DNA from: Bacillota bacterium
GTDB taxonomy: Bacteria; Bacillota; Clostridia; DSM-8532
Direction of reading: 5' to 3'
DNA: 10,273 nucleotides
Assembly: GCA_023410885.1 (NCBI GenBank)
Contig: JAEYPI010000254.1
Location: 1 to 10,273 of the forward strand
Shown one piece after another: positions 6,259 to 10,273 of the stretch. Within the stretch, counting starts at the first letter, position 1. Each line of letters starts with the position of its first letter. Below the pieces are notes generated by a model that was not told where the DNA came from, did no database searches, and saw nothing but the letters and a program-made list of their open reading frames with translations. The position numbers and the translations under genes were made by a program.

Positions 6259-8145
6259 ATGAAGCTCATTAACCGTATAGGTAATCAATTTAATAAATTG
6301 TTAAATGGCGCTAATCGTTTTTTGATCCGGTTTTACCAGAATCTCCCCATTCGTTACAAGCTGATGCTCGTCCTTAATGTTATCATGATTACCTCTCTTG
6401 TGGTATTAAGCTACATCAATTATAGAAATTCGGAGGAAACCTTGGCAAAAAAGTCCACCCAGTACACGCAAGATATCTTAAAGCTGGTGGAATATCGCGT
6501 AAAGGATTATGTTCAGAATCTGAATCTCATTTCTCAGGACCTGTTGCCCGATAATGACTTACTAATGAAGAGGAATGATAATAGCACCCCTTCCAATCCT
6601 CTTCAGGTTTATGAAGAGACCTTTGTGGCTGAAAATCATCTGAAAAAGACGATATTTGCGCGGGATGAGGTGCAATCAGTTGCGCTTATTACCGCTCAGG
6701 GGAATTATTATCCTGCCGATAAGAATAACAGGATCGCCAGTATCAAGCAATTGATTCCTCTCGGGAGCAGGCTTTATACGGAAATAATGTTAGAGGCCAG
6801 AAAAAAGAGCGGCTCTCCTGTTTTTTATATGGATATGGAGAATGGGAGGGTTAAAAATCTCTTTATGGCCAGAATGGTCTATAATATCAATGATTTTCAA
6901 GAGATGGGTATCTTGGTGGTTTTACTTCGCAAGGAATACCTTGATACTGTTTTTAAGGATTTGGTTAATGAGGACACCCGGAATATTATGATTCTTTCAT
7001 CATTAAATGAAGTCGTGGTTGAAAGGGATAGTGTGAATCGTGAGGATATCACGCAAATCCTCGCCAGAATCAATAGCACAAAGGGCTGGTTTTTAGATGA
7101 CTCAAAGGAAAACATTATTTCTTATCTTGTTATGGAGGAGAATCCCGGGTGGAAGATTATTTCCTATGTATCCTTAGGCAGCCTGTATAAGGATATTGAC
7201 AACTTAAAACAAAAAATCATATGGTCCTCCATGGTTATTGTTTTCGTTTTATCAACCATCAGCCTGCTGATGACCTCTGATTTCATCAGGCCTTTTAAAA
7301 AGCTCATCAACGGTATGGAAAAGGTTCAAAGAGGGGACCGCAGTGTTCAGATCACACTTAACCGAAAAGATGAAATTGGCTATCTGGGGGAAGCTTTCAA
7401 TCGAATGGTAAAGGAAATGAACACACTTTCCAACTGGGTCTACCAGGAACAGCTTACTCGCAAAGAGGCCGAGATAAAGGCTTTGCAGGCACAGATCAAC
7501 CCCCATTTTTTATTTAATACCCTGGAATCCATCAACTGGATGTCCCACTTAAACAATGTTCCTGAAATCAGCGAAATGGTTACATCCCTTTCTTCCCTTA
7601 TGGAAGCCTCCATTGGGCGGGATGATAAGCTGATTACCTTCCAGGAGGAGCTGCATTACATAGATAATTACTCACTGATTCTAAAAAAGCGCTTTGAAGA
7701 CAGGATTGAACTAGTCAAGAATATTGAGCCCGAGGTTTTAGAGGTTCAAATACCTCGACTTCTCCTACAGCCCCTTATTGAGAACGCGATCTATCATGGC
7801 ATAGAGAAGGGAAGAGCCAAGGGTGTGATTACCATTTCTGCAACTATTCAGAGCAGAGTGCTAAGTATTATAGTGGAGGATGATGGGGAAGGCATAGAGG
7901 CAGAAGAGCTCCAAATTATCAATGAAAGCTTGGCCATGGACAATGATACCTATTTTAAAAGGCTTAGTACTAAAAAAGGAACAAGTATCGGTTTAGAGAA
8001 TGTCAATCGCAGGATAAAGCTTTTTTACGGGGAACAATATGGCCTCATAATCGAAAGTAAGAAGCAGACTTATACCAAGGTACTTGTATCAATACCCCTA
8101 GATGTACAAAATAGTCCGCTTAAGGGAGGTGCTATCTCTGTATAA
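6259..8145 (+). CDS. YesM-type membrane sensor histidine kinase
   Basis: This 628-residue sensor kinase belongs to the YesM/LytS-like class often linked to carbohydrate ABC transporters. Reading from the N-terminus, I see a short cytoplasmic part, a first membrane segment (about 35-53), an extracellular region of about 265 residues (probably Cache-like), a second membrane segment (about 319-338) and a HAMP linker (about 340-392). The His_kinase domain follows, with phosphoacceptor His416 in AQINPHFLFNTLESI. The ATPase domain has PLIENAIYHGIEKG (Asn509), VEDDGEGIE and GTSIGLENVNRRI. All catalytic boxes are intact. ATG 6259 is chosen because an in-frame TAA lies directly before it. The only ribosome site, GAGAGGT at 6241-6247, is rather distant. 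The kinase should phosphorylate the regulator encoded next, which overlaps its 3' end. Confidence 0.96.
   Translation: MKLINRIGNQFNKLLNGANRFLIRFYQNLPIRYKLMLVLNVIMITSLVVLSYINYRNSEETLAKKSTQYTQDILKLVEYRVKDYVQNLNLISQDLLPDNDLLMKRNDNSTPSNPLQVYEETFVAENHLKKTIFARDEVQSVALITAQGNYYPADKNNRIASIKQLIPLGSRLYTEIMLEARKKSGSPVFYMDMENGRVKNLFMARMVYNINDFQEMGILVVLLRKEYLDTVFKDLVNEDTRNIMILSSLNEVVVERDSVNREDITQILARINSTKGWFLDDSKENIISYLVMEENPGWKIISYVSLGSLYKDIDNLKQKIIWSSMVIVFVLSTISLLMTSDFIRPFKKLINGMEKVQRGDRSVQITLNRKDEIGYLGEAFNRMVKEMNTLSNWVYQEQLTRKEAEIKALQAQINPHFLFNTLESINWMSHLNNVPEISEMVTSLSSLMEASIGRDDKLITFQEELHYIDNYSLILKKRFEDRIELVKNIEPEVLEVQIPRLLLQPLIENAIYHGIEKGRAKGVITISATIQSRVLSIIVEDDGEGIEAEELQIINESLAMDNDTYFKRLSTKKGTSIGLENVNRRIKLFYGEQYGLIIESKKQTYTKVLVSIPLDVQNSPLKGGAISV
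8122..8140 (+). promoter_or_regulatory. Ribosome binding site deciding a CTG start
   Basis: AAGGGAGGT (8122-8130) inside the kinase gene is the strongest ribosome site in this neighbourhood. Seven bases later comes CTG (8138-8140), in frame with the regulator, giving the N-terminus MYKVLIIDDEP typical of this family. The in-frame ATG at 8102 lies upstream of this site and has no site of its own. The GTG at 8129 overlaps it. Confidence 0.7.
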
Positions 8146-9748
8146 GGTCCTGATTATCGATGACGAACCTATTATCAGAAAGGGATTAATCAATATTATC
8201 AATTGGAGCCAACTTAACTGTGAAGTCTGTGGTGAAGCGGATGATGGTCTTTTAGGAGAGGAGCTCATCAGGAGCCTCAAGCCCGATATTATACTCACGG
8301 ATATTCGCATGCCGAAAGTCGATGGGTTTTCTATGATCCGTCAGGTCAATGAACTCATGCCCAAAAGCAAAGTTATCATTCTGACGGGCTACAGGGACTT
8401 TAACTATGCTCAGGAGGCCATTAAGCTGGGAGCCTTCGATTTTCTTCTAAAGCCTACTAAAATTGAAGAGCTCACAGAGGTTGTCAAGCGTGCGGTTGGT
8501 GCTATCGAATGTGAGATAAAAAGAGGGGAGGAGCTTAAGCAGTACAAGGCGCTTTATGAGAAGAATATACCGCTGCTAAAAGAAAAGCTCCTTTATAACC
8601 TACTCTATGGTCTTTATACCAATGATGCGGATATCGAAGATCAAATGGAACGTCTCAATCTATCCATTGGCTCCTTTGTCATGGGCATTATTGATAATGA
8701 GAGCGACGGAGAAAAGGATAGCTATGCTTTGCAGCTCTATCAGTTTGGTATTATCAGCACACTGGAGGAGGTGCTGGCCAATGAATTCTCTTTTATTTCC
8801 ACTGCTTTAAATAATCGGTGGTTGTTATTTGTCGCCAAACCCTTGAACCAGGATGAGCTTATGCTGGATAAGCTTCACGGGAAGCTAAACTATCTCCAAG
8901 AGATGATTGAGAATTGCTTCAATTTTACGGTTTCCATAGCCATGAGCACGCAGGGCCATGGTTATAAGGATCTTCCTCCAAAGTTCAGGGAATGTAAAAG
9001 TGCGCTGGAATATCGGTTCTACCTTGGTGGAAATACCATCATTTTTTATAGTGATTTGGATACTTTTTTTAAAGTTAAGGATCATACCGTGCTGGAACAA
9101 CAGCAAAAACAGCTTTTGGATTACATTAAGGCCGGGGATGCAGCCATGGTGGAGGAGGCCATTGGGGTTATCCGAGATTATATGCGCGAGCTAAAGGCCG
9201 ATGATAAGGCGTATATAAAGAGCTTTTATTTAAGTACACTTTCCAATATTAACACCATCCGGAGCTCCCTCTTAAGTGAGAATACAGATTCCAAGTGGCT
9301 CAGCCTGACTAGTCTATATCCTATGATTGAGAATTGTGATAATATTATGGATCTTAATGATATCCTGAAGGAAGCAGCGAGAAAAGCTGCTGAAAATGTG
9401 AATACCTATAATAATAAAAATATGAAGCTGCTTATGAAAAATGCAGTAGAATACCTTGAGAGGCACTATAACGAACCGGTAACCTTGAATGATGTGGCTG
9501 AAACCCTTTATGTCAGTACCTATTACTTAAGCAGGATGTTCAAAAAAGAGCTGAATAAGAATTTCGTTGATTATCTCAATGAAATTCGTATTAATCGGGC
9601 TAAAGAGCTTCTTAAGGATGTGCGCTATAAAACCTACGAAATAGCGGATGCTATTGGCATTTCTGATGCGCACTATTTTTCACGGCTATTTAAAAAATAT
9701 GTGGGAATTACACCCACTGAATACAAGGATTCGCTGAATCAGGCCTAG
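8138..9748 (+). CDS. YesN-type response regulator with AraC DNA-binding domain
   Basis: This is the cognate regulator of the upstream kinase, about 536 residues from the proposed CTG start. The N-terminal receiver domain (about 1-120) has the acidic pair Asp8/Asp9, phosphoacceptor Asp55 in ILTDIRMP, Thr83 and Lys105 in LLKPTK, so it should be phosphorylatable. A poorly conserved middle region of about 300 residues follows, as usual in YesN proteins. The C-terminal 100 residues form two AraC-type helix-turn-helix motifs (VTLNDVAETLYVSTYYLSRMFKK, in two parts, and YEIADAIGISDAHYFSRLFKK), ending GITPTEYKD. It likely binds direct repeats near a transporter promoter, and the leader at 9800-9972 is the nearest candidate target. 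With the ATG at 8102 the protein would gain 12 non-conserved residues. It overlaps the kinase gene by 8 bases with the CTG start. Confidence 0.95.
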   Translation: MYKVLIIDDEPIIRKGLINIINWSQLNCEVCGEADDGLLGEELIRSLKPDIILTDIRMPKVDGFSMIRQVNELMPKSKVIILTGYRDFNYAQEAIKLGAFDFLLKPTKIEELTEVVKRAVGAIECEIKRGEELKQYKALYEKNIPLLKEKLLYNLLYGLYTNDADIEDQMERLNLSIGSFVMGIIDNESDGEKDSYALQLYQFGIISTLEEVLANEFSFISTALNNRWLLFVAKPLNQDELMLDKLHGKLNYLQEMIENCFNFTVSIAMSTQGHGYKDLPPKFRECKSALEYRFYLGGNTIIFYSDLDTFFKVKDHTVLEQQQKQLLDYIKAGDAAMVEEAIGVIRDYMRELKADDKAYIKSFYLSTLSNINTIRSSLLSENTDSKWLSLTSLYPMIENCDNIMDLNDILKEAARKAAENVNTYNNKNMKLLMKNAVEYLERHYNEPVTLNDVAETLYVSTYYLSRMFKKELNKNFVDYLNEIRINRAKELLKDVRYKTYEIADAIGISDAHYFSRLFKKYVGITPTEYKDSLNQA

Positions 9749-9768
9749 AAATTGTAAACCCTCATTAT

Positions 9769-9799
9769 AAGTCCACCACAGCCTGTGGTGGACTTTTTT
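9769..9799 (+). terminator. Intrinsic terminator after the response regulator
   Basis: A perfect 12-bp stem (AAGTCCACCACA, 9769-9780, with TGTGGTGGACTT, 9784-9795) has a GCC loop and a run of six T (9794-9799). It starts 20 bases after the regulator stop codon. It separates the binding-protein/kinase/regulator unit from the permease gene, which therefore probably has its own promoter. Confidence 0.95.
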
Positions 9800-9800
9800 G

Positions 9801-9859
9801 TTGCACAAAATTGCACTTATGAAATTTTATAACACGCAATCCAGATAACCATTGTGCAA
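9801..9859. repeat. TTGCAC direct repeats and an inverted copy
   Basis: TTGCAC occurs at 9801-9806 and 9811-9816, one helical turn apart. TTGTGCAA at 9852-9859 is the exact reverse complement of TTGCACAA at 9801-9808. This clusters at the start of the permease leader, right after the terminator. AraC-type regulators often bind spaced repeats, so this could be the target of the regulator encoded just upstream. That is inference from position only. Confidence 0.4.
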
Positions 9860-9868
9860 ATGCCTCCA

Positions 9869-9897
9869 TTTAAACTATTTCCTAGGCAACCTATTAT
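9869..9897 (+). promoter_or_regulatory. Candidate promoter of the permease gene
   Basis: TTTAAA (9869-9874), a 17-base spacer and TATTAT (9892-9897) match sigma-A at 4 of 6 and 5 of 6 positions. The weak -35 fits a promoter needing an activator, and the TTGCAC/TTGTGCAA repeats lie just upstream. Transcription would start near 9904, about 70 bases before the permease ATG. Other AT-rich hexamers exist here, so the assignment is tentative. Confidence 0.4.
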
Positions 9898-9906
9898 TAA
9901 GGTAGA

Positions 9907-9942
9907 GCAATAAAAAAGGACAAAGAAATATCATTTTATTGC
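9907..9942. repeat. Nine-base inverted repeat in the permease leader
   Basis: GCAATAAAA (9907-9915) and TTTTATTGC (9934-9942) are exact reverse complements separated by 18 bases. The repeat lies just after the predicted transcription start and before the ribosome site. It could be an operator or a weak RNA hairpin. The AT-rich arms make chance occurrence plausible. Confidence 0.45.
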
Positions 9943-9972
9943 GTAGAGAGAAAATATAAAGGTGAGGATGCT

Positions 9973-10273
9973 ATGAAACGAAGTCTACGGAACGAAATCC
10001 CTTATTTCTTTATGCTCCTGCCGGGAGTCTTGGTGCTTCTTATCAACAACTACCTTCCCATGTTTGGTGTTGTAATGGCATTTCAGAAGTATCGCTTCAA
10101 TGATAACTTTATCAAGAGTATCTTAACCAGCGAGTTTGTCGGCCTCAAAAACTTTAAATTCTTCTTTATGACAGATAATGCTTTCACCGTGACACGTAAT
10201 ACCATTTTATACAATCTTGTTTTTATTGTGTTAGGGCTTGTCATACCTGTTATGCTGGCCATAGGCCTTAATG
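9973..10273 (+). CDS. LplB-like sugar ABC transporter permease (3' partial)
   Basis: This is the first 100 residues of a membrane permease that runs off the window. ATG 9973 follows AGGTGA (9960-9965) by 7 bases. A first membrane segment (about 10-33, IPYFFMLLPGVLVLLINNYLP) leads into MFGVVMAFQKYRF, the pattern I associate with the LplB/polysaccharide permease group. A loop with EFVGLKNFKFFF follows, and a second segment (about 78-98) begins after TRNTILYN. By family knowledge it would pair with a second permease and a binding protein to import an oligosaccharide, powered by a shared ATPase often encoded elsewhere. It follows a YesM/YesN pair, a usual arrangement for such transporters. The conserved cytoplasmic EAA loop lies beyond the window. 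Confidence 0.92.
   Translation, partial: MKRSLRNEIPYFFMLLPGVLVLLINNYLPMFGVVMAFQKYRFNDNFIKSILTSEFVGLKNFKFFFMTDNAFTVTRNTILYNLVFIVLGLVIPVMLAIGLN

Noticed and set aside
4940..9748. A new type of defence or mobile system
   Set aside because: All three genes fall cleanly into known sugar-transport and two-component families with intact motifs, and no mobile-element signatures flank them.
9801..9833. Promoter formed by TTGCAC and TATAAC
   Set aside because: The spacings from the two TTGCAC copies to TATAAC (9828-9833) are 21 and 11 bases, both outside the usable range.

Overview
The window looks like chromosomal DNA from a low- to mid-GC, probably anaerobic Gram-positive (Clostridia-like Bacillota). 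The reasons are the Bacillus-type [4Fe-4S] PurF with a propeptide, strong GGAGG-type ribosome binding sites, a DUF1540 small cysteine protein, a YesM/YesN two-component pair and an LplB-type sugar permease. I cannot name a genus from sequence alone. All genes read on the + strand, and I see no phage, transposase, CRISPR, tRNA or rRNA.

Region 1 (1-4408) is the distal part of a de novo purine operon: purF (its 5' end lies outside the window), purM, purN and purD. The genes are tightly packed, with a 7-base overlap at purM/purN and a 9-base gap at purN/purD. Together they supply PRPP amidation, GAR synthesis, GAR formylation and AIR synthesis. purH, which sits between purN and purD in the classical Bacillus operon, is absent from that position.

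Region 2 (4409-4939) holds a 53-residue DUF1540 protein, a strong intrinsic terminator that also closes the purine unit, and about 260 bases of non-coding DNA. That non-coding stretch has a prominent imperfect hairpin and ends in a near-consensus sigma-A promoter (TTGAAT, 17 bases, TATAAT).

Region 3 (4940-9799) is one apparent transcription unit: a sugar-type solute-binding lipoprotein, a YesM-type membrane histidine kinase and a YesN-type response regulator with an AraC DNA-binding domain, closed by a strong terminator. The regulator appears to start at a CTG codon just downstream of a strong Shine-Dalgarno sequence inside the end of the kinase gene.

Region 4 (9800-10273) is a new leader with TTGCAC repeats, an inverted repeat and a possible promoter, then the start of an LplB-like ABC permease that runs off the window. 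The likely logic is that the binding protein and/or kinase sense an extracellular saccharide and the phosphorylated regulator activates the downstream transporter operon. The families are well known. The parts deserving a second look are the binding protein placed first in the sensor operon, the CTG start, the possible sporulation-type promoter before the DUF1540 gene and the intergenic repeats. I found no clearly novel system.
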